Positions 1 to 5,713 are shown, counted from the first letter of the stretch. The stretch: DNA of 6,072 nt from B1SED10-16 sp046498365 (GCA_046498365.1 JAWOAV010000201.1:1-6072), one strand, 5' to 3'. Translations and numbers: made by a program. The notes: generated from the sequence alone by a model not told the origin.

Positions 1-88
1 CGCGCTTTCGCCCGGCATCGGCAGGCGCACCAGGCGCACGCTCAGCAGCCGCACGTCGATCCGCGGGAGCCTATGGTAACGGAAGACG
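1..88. other. GC-rich window end, no assignable gene
   Basis: This stretch lies beyond the stop codon of the FmdB gene. It is very GC-rich: 44 of the first 60 bases are G or C. It contains a perfect tandem 9-bp repeat, CAGGCGCAC, at 22-30 and 31-39. One minus-strand frame is open to the window edge and uses almost only G/C third positions (ending LVRLPMPGESA at the edge), so it could be the start or middle of a gene that continues outside the window. I do not recognise the product, and no start with a ribosome-binding site is visible. The composition could also mark a second foreign junction, as at the other end of the window. Confidence 0.3.
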
Positions 89-319
89 TCATACGCCGCA
101 GCTGGAGCAGCTTGTTGAGGAACAGGTGCCGCAGCCGGATGCGCCTGCGGATGCGCTGACAGTTTCACCGCCGCTTCCTTTGCTCACAAGCCCGCACGCG
201 GACATGAGGCGTTTTATGTTTTCCGTTCCGCATCCAGGACATACGGGCGTTTCCTTCCCCATGACAAGCATTTCAAATTTCTTGTCACATTTATCGCAGA
301 AATATTCATATATGGGCAT
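89..319 (-). CDS. FmdB-family zinc ribbon protein
   Basis: This is a 76-residue FmdB/CxxC-type putative regulatory protein. The N-terminus MPIYEYFCDKC is the family signature. Two CxxC knuckles (C8/C11 and C27/C30) should bind one zinc as a ribbon over residues 1-42. Residues 45-62 are a Gly/Ser/Ala linker, and the tail carries four more cysteines (C63, C66, C71, C74) in a Ser-Cys pattern common in FmdB proteins of anaerobic deltaproteobacteria. The frame is open further upstream, but ATG 319 is chosen because it starts the family motif and has AAGGAGG 9 nt before it. The family is named after a proposed formamidase regulator; its real role is poorly known and a nucleic-acid or metal-related function is only an inference. 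It lies downstream of the TPR gene with its own candidate promoter. Confidence 0.93.
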   Translation of the reverse strand: MPIYEYFCDKCDKKFEMLVMGKETPVCPGCGTENIKRLMSACGLVSKGSGGETVSASAGASGCGTCSSTSCSSCGV

Positions 320-328
320 GGGATTTCT

Positions 329-335
329 CCTCCTT
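329..335 (-). promoter_or_regulatory. Strong ribosome-binding site of the FmdB gene
   Basis: AAGGAGG on the minus strand is separated by 9 nt from ATG 319. It is a near-perfect Shine-Dalgarno match and fixes the FmdB start. The upstream in-frame starts would lie in leader sequence and do not have such a site. Confidence 0.85.
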
Positions 336-444
336 ACAAAAAAATAACACGCAACAGCCCTCTGAAACAAGCCGGCAGCCTGATCAAGGGGGGCGCTATC
401 CCCGGTCGACGGTTCCCGGGCCATTGGGTGATCATAAACAACAA

Positions 445-473
445 AATATATATCATAATGGACAATTTGTAAA
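445..473 (-). promoter_or_regulatory. Candidate sigma70-type promoter for the FmdB gene
   Basis: On the minus strand TTTACA (473-468) and TATATT (450-445) are separated by exactly 17 bp, each close to the consensus hexamers. The surrounding sequence is AT-rich, in contrast with the flanking genes. A transcript start near 438 would give a leader of about 119 nt before the FmdB start. The leader holds a short inverted repeat, CCCGG/CCGGG, around a GTCGAC palindrome near 400-420. This is a pattern match only. Confidence 0.45.
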
Positions 474-489
474 GACAATCCGGCTGGTC

Positions 490-510
490 CCGGTTCGTAT
501 CAGGAACCGG
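490..510. terminator. Hairpin at the 3' end of the TPR gene
   Basis: CCGGTTC (490-496) and GAACCGG (504-510) form a perfect 7-bp stem with a 7-nt loop. It overlaps the stop codon of the TPR gene (500-502). The T-rich tract follows it on the plus strand (ATTTTTCTGTTTT at 515-527), so as an intrinsic terminator it fits plus-strand transcription better. On the minus strand, where the gene lies, no U-run follows. It may instead protect the 3' end of the TPR mRNA or act weakly. Confidence 0.3.
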
Positions 511-1852
511 CGGCATTTTTCTGTTTTGCACTGCCGGCGATCAGTTCCCTTGCGTTTTCCAGGTAACGGTCCGATTCCGCGTGGCCGCATGCAACGGCGG
601 TTTCAAAGTGAGCGAGCGCTTCTTCGTACCGGTTGCGGCTGAAGTACATCATGGCCAGGCGGTGATGAAACAGGCCGTTTTTGGGTTGGATTTCCACGGC
701 GTTTTCGCCGAACACAAGGGCAATTTCAGGGTTGCTGTTCTCGTTTTCATAGCACAAAGCCAGCGCGGAGAGGGAATGGGCGTCGTCCGGGCGCTGTTTC
801 AGGGCCGTATTATAGGCTTTTATGGCTTCATCCGTGTGATCGAGCGCCATATTGCAGTCGCCCATGGCGCGATAAACGAGGTTGCCGGGAGTTTCATTTT
901 TTGAAAGGGCCTGCTGGAGATAGGAAAGGGCTTCCTCAAACCGTCCGAGTTCATAAAGCGCGCGCCCCGTCTGAAACAGCAGCTCAAAAATATTGTCATC
1001 CGTTTTCATGGCGCGCTGGAAATACCCGAGCGCCTTTTCGCAGTCACCCTTCTGCATGTAAATATAGCCCGCATTGTAAATGGCAAAGGCGTCTTCGGGA
1101 TCCAGTTCTATCGCCCGGTCGAAAGAGACCAGCGCACTGTCCCAGTCTTCTCTGTCTCCGTGGCAGACGCCGATACTGTTGTGCACATTGACGTTTTCAG
1201 GGTCGATGGCGAGCGCGCGTTCGTATTCGGCCAGCGCTTCATCCAGTTGACCGGCCTGGTAAAATGCATCTCCGCTTATATTCAGGCTGACGGCGTCAAA
1301 ACAGACAATGGATCCGGGCCCGAAAAAATCCGCGTGTATAAGGGCTTTTTTGGCGTTTTCAAAGACGTCTTTTTTTTCAAAGGAAATGGTGGGGTATACG
1401 GCGATGCCGATGCGCACGGTTTCATTTGCGCGCTTCGCAATTTGCGCGCCGATTTTTTCGGCGGCGCCGCGGCATGATTTTTCATCCGCTCCAGGCAGGT
1501 AGCAGAGGAAAAAGCCCTTGTCGGTCATTCGCACTGCGCCGCTCGTTTTTTCGCAGATTTTTTCGATAATTCCGGTGGTATCCGCAATGGCCTTGTCCGG
1601 AATGCAAACCCTATCGGCAGCATCGATTCGAACGGCCATCGCCCCAAAAGTCTCAGCGCTTTTTGCCTCTTCAGTGGCATATTCCAGGAACAGCGCTTCG
1701 TCGGAAGCGGAGCTGCCGGAGTCCTCTTCGGTTTCGGATACCCCTCCTGCATCTTTGGGAGGCGTTTTTTTCGGCCGAACGTCGGTTTCCGACAGCAGGA
1801 GATGCCCTTTGCCCGACTTGCCGCGTAAAGCGTTCTTTTTATTATCCGTCAT
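500..1852 (-). CDS. Degenerate GGDEF-like domain plus TPR repeat protein
   Basis: This is a 450-residue cytoplasmic protein with no signal peptide or membrane segment. Residues 1-52 are charged and low-complexity, probably a disordered tail. Residues about 70-187 resemble a GGDEF (diguanylate cyclase) fold: the pattern VRMTDKGFFLCYLPGAD, then a helix, then RIGIAVYP, an AKKALIHAD helix and a final SIVCFD strand matches the GGDEF layout. The catalytic GGDEF loop is replaced by TDKGF (110-114), so cyclase activity is unlikely. Residues about 190-426 form roughly seven TPR units, with clear repeats such as DEALAEYERALAIDPEN and DSALVSFDRAIELDPED. TPRs bind protein partners; the partner is unknown. 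ATG 1852 is chosen because GAGGGA lies 9-10 nt before it and the longer frame would run into selA. It is downstream of selA in the same direction, 100 bp away. The name follows domains, not a known function. Confidence 0.85.
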   Translation of the reverse strand: MTDNKKNALRGKSGKGHLLLSETDVRPKKTPPKDAGGVSETEEDSGSSASDEALFLEYATEEAKSAETFGAMAVRIDAADRVCIPDKAIADTTGIIEKICEKTSGAVRMTDKGFFLCYLPGADEKSCRGAAEKIGAQIAKRANETVRIGIAVYPTISFEKKDVFENAKKALIHADFFGPGSIVCFDAVSLNISGDAFYQAGQLDEALAEYERALAIDPENVNVHNSIGVCHGDREDWDSALVSFDRAIELDPEDAFAIYNAGYIYMQKGDCEKALGYFQRAMKTDDNIFELLFQTGRALYELGRFEEALSYLQQALSKNETPGNLVYRAMGDCNMALDHTDEAIKAYNTALKQRPDDAHSLSALALCYENENSNPEIALVFGENAVEIQPKNGLFHHRLAMMYFSRNRYEEALAHFETAVACGHAESDRYLENARELIAGSAKQKNAAGS

Positions 1853-1905
1853 GATGCGAAGTCCCTCGTAAGTAATTCTCGTATATGATCCGTAAAACAG
1901 GCTGC

Positions 1906-1934
1906 AATATATTCTATTGTTTTTGTTTTGTCCA
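1906..1934 (-). promoter_or_regulatory. Candidate promoter for the TPR gene
   Basis: In the gap between selA and the TPR gene the minus strand reads TGGACA (1934-1929) and TATATT (1911-1906) with a 17-bp spacer; each hexamer matches the sigma70 consensus at five of six positions. A start near 1899 would leave a leader of about 46 nt. No clear intrinsic terminator of selA precedes it (only a small CCGA/TCGG repeat), so read-through from selA is also possible. Confidence 0.45.
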
Positions 1935-1952
1935 GCGTCCGAAATCGGGTCA

Positions 1953-3380
1953 TCAATCCAGCAGCCTGACAACGGCGTCGCAGATAATATCGATTTCATC
2001 GGCCCTTACGGTGCGCACATCCATCAGGAAAACATCGTCCTCGATTCTTCCGATCACCGGAACCGGCCCCGCCTGGAGGAATCGATCGATTTTTGACGCG
2101 GACAGTCCGGCAATCCTCATTGCAACGCACACCGTGGGGATTTCAAGGAGCGGAAACGATCCGCCGCCGGCTTTTGAAACCGAATCCACGAGTCCGACCC
2201 CGATCCTTTCGTCCTCAATGGCGCCAAGCCGGGTATACAGGGCATCGGCCTTGTCCCGTATCTGGGAAAGGGGGCACGTGAGCATGGCAAGGGTAGGGAT
2301 GGCCTTGATGGCCCCGGCCTCGTCCCGGTAAAGCCGCAGTGTTGTCTCAAGCGCGGCCAGGGTCAGCTTGTCAATCCTCAGCGCACGCGTCAGGGGGTTT
2401 TTTTTGATTTTGTCCATGATTTCCCTGGCGCCCAGAAGAATGCCCCCCTGGGGCCCGCCAAGAAGCTTGTCGCCGCTGAAGGTGACCAGGCCGACTCCCG
2501 CGGAGATGGACTCCTGGACCGTCGGCTCCTTCATCAGACCATATTGTTGAAAGTTTATAAAAGTGCCCGATCCCAGGTCTTCCATGACCGGCAGGCCGTA
2601 TTTTTCCCCAAGGCCAACCATGTCCGTAAGCGGCACGCTCGCGGAAAATCCGACAATGGCGAAGTTGCTTGTATGGACTTTCAGCAGCAGTCCGGTTCGT
2701 TCATTTATCGCTTGCGCATAATCGTAAAGGTGGGTCCGGTTCGTGGTGCCGACTTCTCGTAAAATCCCCCCGCTCTTGGCCATGATGTCCGGGATGCGGA
2801 AAGAGCCGCCGATCTCCACCAGCTCGCCCCTTGATACGATCACTTCGCGGTCTTTTGCAAGGGTGTCCAGGGCCAGAAGTACTGCAGCGGCATTGTTGTT
2901 GACCACCATGCCCGCTTCGGCGCCGCTGATTTCGCAAAGAATATCCTCTACCGCCGAATACCGCGAGCCGCGGCGCCCGGTGGAAAGGTCGAACTCCAGG
3001 TTGGAATACCGGGCGGCCGCTTCTGTGACGTGCCGGACGGCGTCTTCCGCGATCAGAGACCGGCCCAGGTTGGTGTGGACCACTACACCCGTTGCGTTGA
3101 CCAGGCGGACGAGGTTTTCTGACATGGCCGCGTTGATCTTGTCCCGTATGCGTTCCCGGAGGGCCCCGGGGGCAAGATCAAAACCGGAAATCCCGGCAGG
3201 GTTTGCGCGTATGGCCTCCCGCAGTTCGTCGATGGATTTTCGGATGGCGTCGATTATGACCGAGCGGGGAGTGTCCGTAAATTCAGGATCCTCGGTTATT
3301 TGCGCCAGCAGGGCATCGACAGCGGGAAGTTTTCGGAGCAGATCCTGCAGCTTGCTTGAATCGCTTTTTGACTCGGCCAT
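1953..3380 (-). CDS. selA: L-seryl-tRNA(Sec) selenium transferase
   Basis: SelA is a PLP enzyme that turns Ser-tRNA(Sec) into Sec-tRNA(Sec) using selenophosphate, in the cytoplasm. The product here is 475 residues, close to the ~460-470 typical of bacterial SelA. The N-terminal helical tRNA-binding part starts at LQDLLRKLPAVDALL (11-25), a typical SelA opening. The core contains VNATGVVVHTNLGRSLI (94-110), SRGELVEIGGSFRIPDIM (183-200) and VGTTNRTHL (210-218). The PLP lysine is K305 in FSGDKLLGGPQGG. The C-terminus carries PVIGRIEDD and the VRT strand. ATG 3380 is the only sensible start because a stop codon lies a few codons upstream, but no good Shine-Dalgarno precedes it. selB often follows selA; here the next gene is the TPR protein. 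The gene implies that the organism makes selenoproteins. pyrF is divergent from it. Confidence 0.97.
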   Translation of the reverse strand: MAESKSDSSKLQDLLRKLPAVDALLAQITEDPEFTDTPRSVIIDAIRKSIDELREAIRANPAGISGFDLAPGALRERIRDKINAAMSENLVRLVNATGVVVHTNLGRSLIAEDAVRHVTEAAARYSNLEFDLSTGRRGSRYSAVEDILCEISGAEAGMVVNNNAAAVLLALDTLAKDREVIVSRGELVEIGGSFRIPDIMAKSGGILREVGTTNRTHLYDYAQAINERTGLLLKVHTSNFAIVGFSASVPLTDMVGLGEKYGLPVMEDLGSGTFINFQQYGLMKEPTVQESISAGVGLVTFSGDKLLGGPQGGILLGAREIMDKIKKNPLTRALRIDKLTLAALETTLRLYRDEAGAIKAIPTLAMLTCPLSQIRDKADALYTRLGAIEDERIGVGLVDSVSKAGGGSFPLLEIPTVCVAMRIAGLSASKIDRFLQAGPVPVIGRIEDDVFLMDVRTVRADEIDIICDAVVRLLD

Positions 3381-3435
3381 GATGTATTGTCCGGATATCT
3401 ACCTGTTTATGTTGTGAATGTACGTGGCTTGTAAC

Positions 3436-3441
3436 ATTATA
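3436..3441 (-). promoter_or_regulatory. Candidate -10 element for selA
   Basis: The minus strand reads a perfect TATAAT, which would start transcription near 3429 and give a leader of about 49 nt. No good -35 hexamer sits at 16-18 bp (the bases there are A-rich, such as AAAGAA), so an activator may be needed or the match may be chance. Confidence 0.35.
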
Positions 3442-3513
3442 ACCGCTTCAATTTCAACTTCTTTTTTCCGGGGGGTCGCTTGCCGGGCAAAGGCGCGGCG
3501 GCTGCGACCTGTC

Positions 3514-3534
3514 CGTGGGTTCCGCGAACCCACG
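3514..3534. repeat. Perfect GC-rich inverted repeat
   Basis: CGTGGGTTC (3514-3522) and GAACCCACG (3526-3534) form a perfect 9-bp stem with a 3-nt CGC loop. No T-run follows on either strand, so it is not a standard intrinsic terminator. It is the strongest hairpin in the selA-pyrF gap; two weaker ones follow at 3556-3569 and 3596-3612. It could be a palindromic repeat, a protein-binding site or part of a small RNA. Confidence 0.5.
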
Positions 3535-3636
3535 CAGCGCCCATTTCCTTGAGGGGGCGGACTTCTGCCAGGGACGGACGGCGAAAAATTTTCCCAACCC
3601 GGAAAAAGGGTTTTCCCCGCCGCCGGAAATCCGGTA

Positions 3637-3642
3637 TATAAT
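3637..3642 (+). promoter_or_regulatory. Candidate -10 element for pyrF
   Basis: TATAAT at 3637-3642 would start pyrF transcription near 3649, leaving a leader of about 67 nt. The -35 region (near 3611-3619, TTTTCCCCG) is poor. Repeated sequences surround it: ATCCGGT at 3629-3635 and again at 3647-3653, an inverted repeat CCGGA-aa-TCCGG at 3623-3634, and ATCCA/TGGAT at 3641-3657. These could be operator half-sites, which is an inference. Confidence 0.4.
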
Positions 3643-3701
3643 CCATATCCGGTGGATGAACCGATAATCTCCCCTGATTTCCCTTCCACCCCTGTAACGA
3701 A

Positions 3702-3706
3702 AGGAG
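3702..3706 (+). promoter_or_regulatory. Ribosome-binding site of pyrF
   Basis: AGGAG lies 9 nt before ATG 3716 and supports that start. Confidence 0.75.
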
Positions 3707-3715
3707 AATATATAC

Positions 3716-4435
3716 ATGCGAACCGCAAAGGAATATATCGTGTTCCCCCTGGACCTGCCGACCGTGGAGCAGGCCTCCCGGTATATCCGCCAGCTTTCGG
3801 ATTGCGTGGGAATGTTCAAGGTCGGCCTTGAACTGTTCGTCCGGGGGGGGAGCCGTATCCTTCAAACCATCCGGAATGAAAGCGATGCAAAGATTTTTCT
3901 GGATTTGAAGATCCACGACATCCCTGAGACCGTCCGCCGCGCCATGGAGCAGATCGCAGGCTGGAAAGTGGACTTTACCACGGTGCATTGCGGCGAGTCC
4001 CCTCACATGCTTGCGGCCGCAGTGGAAGGGAGCCGGGGGAAGGTCTCCGTCCTGGGGGTCACGGTGCTGACCTCCGTGTCTGCCGAGGATATCGGGAATG
4101 CGGGGTTTGAAAGCCGGTACGCGGAAAATATCGCCGATCTCGTTGCGCTTCGCGCGGAAACGGCGCACGCGGCCGGATGCGCCGGTGTCGTTTGTTCCGG
4201 CCGGGAAGTGAAGATGATCAAGGAGCGCTTCGGTCCGGATTTTGTGGCCATGGTACCGGGAATCCGCCCCGCCTGGTCTTTGGGTGAAAAAGACGACCAG
4301 AAGCGGGTGGTCACCCCGGCAGCGGCCATTGAAAACGGGGCTGATTACCTCGTTATCGGCCGACCGATCCGGGACGCGGAAGAGCCGGAAATCGCAGCGG
4401 AAATGGTTGCCTCGGAAATCGACGGGGCGCTTTAG
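3716..4435 (+). CDS. pyrF: Orotidine 5'-phosphate decarboxylase
   Basis: PyrF removes CO2 from orotidine 5'-monophosphate to make UMP, the last step of de novo pyrimidine synthesis, as a cytoplasmic TIM-barrel dimer. The 239 residues match the usual size of the bacterial enzyme. Visible motifs in order: FPLDLPT with D13, the FKVGLEL strand with K35, the catalytic signature FLDLKIHDIPET with D63, K65 and D68 (giving the Lys-Asp-Lys-Asp charged network), VVCSGRE (158-164), the phosphate-binding PGIRP (181-185) and VIGRPI (213-219). ATG 3716 has AGGAG 9 nt upstream. It stands alone on the plus strand, divergent from selA and convergent with lysC; its TAG stop overlaps the stop of the small membrane ORF on the other strand. 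No terminator lies between them, so its transcript probably runs antisense into lysC. Confidence 0.97.
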   Translation: MRTAKEYIVFPLDLPTVEQASRYIRQLSDCVGMFKVGLELFVRGGSRILQTIRNESDAKIFLDLKIHDIPETVRRAMEQIAGWKVDFTTVHCGESPHMLAAAVEGSRGKVSVLGVTVLTSVSAEDIGNAGFESRYAENIADLVALRAETAHAAGCAGVVCSGREVKMIKERFGPDFVAMVPGIRPAWSLGEKDDQKRVVTPAAAIENGADYLVIGRPIRDAEEPEIAAEMVASEIDGAL

Positions 4436-4527
4436 AATCCCCGAAGCGTCCGGTGGAGAATAAATGAAAGAATCATCACCGCAACGAGGACCGTGAAGAT
4501 GACCTGGTGCGTGTTGAACTTTTTCAT
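4432..4527 (-). CDS. Small single-pass membrane protein, 31 residues
   Basis: A complete short frame fills the gap between lysC and pyrF. It encodes 31 residues, begins MKKFNTHQ, has a continuous hydrophobic stretch at about residues 9-24 (VIFTVLVAVMILSFIL) and ends HRTLRGF. The positive charges at both ends and the length of the core fit a single inner-membrane helix. Its ATG lies 4 nt after the lysC stop (TAG-AACC-ATG) with no good Shine-Dalgarno, which suggests translational coupling to lysC. Its TAA overlaps the pyrF TAG on the opposite strand by 4 bp, so the frame spans almost exactly the whole intergenic gap. I do not recognise a family. The hydrophobic, well-bounded product and tight spacing argue for a real gene, but a frame this short could still arise by chance. 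Confidence 0.6.
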   Translation of the reverse strand: MKKFNTHQVIFTVLVAVMILSFILHRTLRGF

Positions 4528-4531
4528 GGTT

Positions 4532-5038
4532 CTATGCAGGCTTGTCCAGGCCAAACGCCGAATGCAACGTCCGCACGGCCAGTTCCGTGTATTTTTCCTC
4601 GATAACGCATGAAATCCGGATTTCCGACGTTGAAATCATCAGGATATTGATGTTTTCGGCGGCAAGGGCGGAAAACATCCGGGATGCAACCCCGGAATGG
4701 CTTCTCATGCCCACACCGACAACAGACACCTTTGCAATGCTTTTATCCCCGATAACCTCTTCGGCGCCGATTTTTTCGGCGATTTTTTTCTCTATGGCAA
4801 GGGCCGCGTCAAAATCCGACTTGGGAACCGTGAAGGTCAGGTCGGTCATGTTGCCGGCCCGCGTATTTTGAATGATCATGTCCACGCCGATGCCCGCTTC
4901 TGCGATGGGCTCGAGGATCTGCATGGCGATGCCCGGCTTGTCCGGCACCTTGCTCAAGGTGATGCGGGCTTCGTTTTTGTTGTGGGTTACGCCGGAAACA
5001 ACCACTTTTTCCATGTTGGCATCTTCATAGACGACCAT
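4532..5038 (-). CDS. lysC: Possible internal start: aspartokinase beta subunit
   Basis: Inside lysC, in the same frame, an ATG at 5038 is preceded by a perfect AGGAGG with an 8-nt spacer. Translation from it gives a 168-residue protein holding only the two ACT regulatory domains, beginning MVVYEDANMEK. In Bacillus subtilis aspartokinase II and Corynebacterium glutamicum LysC, an in-frame internal start of just this kind makes a beta subunit of similar size (about 160-170 residues) that pairs with the full alpha chain. The position relative to the ACT domains is the same. That this organism uses it is an inference; the site could be a by-product of the Glu-Glu-Glu-Gly codons. Confidence 0.5.
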   Translation of the reverse strand: MVVYEDANMEKVVVSGVTHNKNEARITLSKVPDKPGIAMQILEPIAEAGIGVDMIIQNTRAGNMTDLTFTVPKSDFDAALAIEKKIAEKIGAEEVIGDKSIAKVSVVGVGMRSHSGVASRMFSALAAENINILMISTSEIRISCVIEEKYTELAVRTLHSAFGLDKPA

Positions 5039-5713
5039 GGTACCTTCCTCCTCGCTAAAGGATGACCTGACGTGGATCGGCACGTCGTATTTTTTTGCGA
5101 ATTCGACGGAACGGATCTGGAGGACTTTTGCCCCGAGGCTTGCCATTTCGAGCATTTCATCGTATGAAATCCGGTCGAGTTTACGGGCGGTGGAACAGAT
5201 GTTCGGATCGGCCGTGTAAATACCGTCGACGTCCGTAAATATTTCGCATTTATCCGCTTTCAGCGCCGCGGCCACCGCAACCGCGGAGGTGTCCGAACCG
5301 CCGCGTCCAAGGGTGGTCACGTCCCCGCTGGCATCGGCCCCCTGGAACCCGGCCACGATAACGATGTGTTTTTCCGCCAGCAGCTGTTTGATCCGCGACG
5401 CCTTTATGTCCAGGATGCGGGCCTTGTTGAACTGGCTGTCGGTAAGGATTTCGGCTTGGTATCCCAGCATCGAGCGGGCCTTGTAGCCCATGGATTGCAG
5501 CGTGATGGCCATCAGCGCGACAGATACCTGCTCGCCTGTAGAAACCAGCACGTCTGTTTCCCGCTTGTCGGGAAATTCGGTGATTTTTGACGCCGTGTCC
5601 AGGAGCTTGTCGGTTTCCCCGCTCATGGCGGATAAAATCACCACCATATCGTTTCCCGCGTCAAAGTTCCTGGCGATCTGGCCGGCCACGTTACGGATCC
5701 GGTCCAGATCCTT
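4532..5713 (-). CDS. lysC: Aspartokinase, N-terminus missing
   Basis: Aspartate kinase phosphorylates L-aspartate with ATP, the first step to lysine, threonine, methionine and diaminopimelate. Homology begins at about 5710 with DLDRIRNVAG and runs to the normal end. A GTG at 5689 gives 385 residues. Counted from it: VILSAMSGETDKLL (17-30), STGEQVSVALMA (50-61), FQGADASGDVTTLGRGGSDTSA (split around 115-136), FTDVDGIYTADP (151-162), and MASLGAKVLQIRSVEFA (182-198). Two ACT domains follow at about 240-305 and 320-385, where lysine or threonine feedback usually acts. The usual opening with the ATP-binding KFGGTSV, about 15-20 residues, is absent: a TGA stop at 5716-5714 and then foreign sequence replace it. 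GTG 5689 has no ribosome-binding site and is not a credible true start. I treat the gene as interrupted by a chimeric junction rather than as a natural short form. Confidence 0.93.
   Translation of the reverse strand, partial: KDLDRIRNVAGQIARNFDAGNDMVVILSAMSGETDKLLDTASKITEFPDKRETDVLVSTGEQVSVALMAITLQSMGYKARSMLGYQAEILTDSQFNKARILDIKASRIKQLLAEKHIVIVAGFQGADASGDVTTLGRGGSDTSAVAVAAALKADKCEIFTDVDGIYTADPNICSTARKLDRISYDEMLEMASLGAKVLQIRSVEFAKKYDVPIHVRSSFSEEEGTMVVYEDANMEKVVVSGVTHNKNEARITLSKVPDKPGIAMQILEPIAEAGIGVDMIIQNTRAGNMTDLTFTVPKSDFDAALAIEKKIAEKIGAEEVIGDKSIAKVSVVGVGMRSHSGVASRMFSALAAENINILMISTSEIRISCVIEEKYTELAVRTLHSAFGLDKPA
5047..5052 (-). promoter_or_regulatory. Internal Shine-Dalgarno in lysC
   Basis: AGGAGG on the minus strand, within the codons for a Glu-Glu-Glu-Gly stretch, is 8 nt from the in-frame ATG 5038. 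It is as good a match to the anti-Shine-Dalgarno as the best gene-start sites in the window and supports a separate beta-subunit start. Confidence 0.55.

Larger units (their letters stand above)
3381..3715. other. Divergent intergenic region between selA and pyrF
   Basis: This 335-bp region has no convincing gene; the open frames across it lack family features and ribosome-binding sites. It holds a -10-like TATAAT facing each way (3441-3436 for selA, 3637-3642 for pyrF). Between these lies a GC-rich part with three short hairpins: 3514-3534, 3556-3569 and 3596-3612. I checked for a tRNA(Sec) gene because of selA and saw neither a T-loop motif nor an acceptor stem. Confidence 0.6.

Noticed and set aside
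42..92. A 16-residue frame (start ATG at 92) overlapping the FmdB stop as ATGA.
   Set aside because: It is very short, has no recognisable feature and ends within the GC-rich edge; chance is the simplest reading.
320..502. The frame of the TPR gene stays open after its TGA stop all the way into the FmdB gene, so with selA present the TGA could be read as selenocysteine to make one long protein.
   Set aside because: The stretch after the TGA is AT-rich, contains a good promoter match and a strong ribosome-binding site for FmdB, and no hairpin of bSECIS type follows the TGA (the TGA itself sits in a loop). Two separate genes explain the region better.
2743..3417. A 224-residue plus-strand frame across the selA region.
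   Set aside because: It is the antisense shadow of selA, whose motifs are unmistakable on the minus strand; the translated antisense is Arg/Ser-rich and has no family features.
3381..3715. A tRNA(Sec) (selC) gene next to selA.
   Set aside because: The region has one strong hairpin, but no T-arm consensus, no UCA anticodon arm in a long extra-arm context and no paired acceptor ends.
3437..4168. A 243-residue minus-strand frame across the intergenic region and pyrF.
   Set aside because: Most of it is antisense to pyrF, it lacks a ribosome-binding site and its composition is that of a shadow frame.
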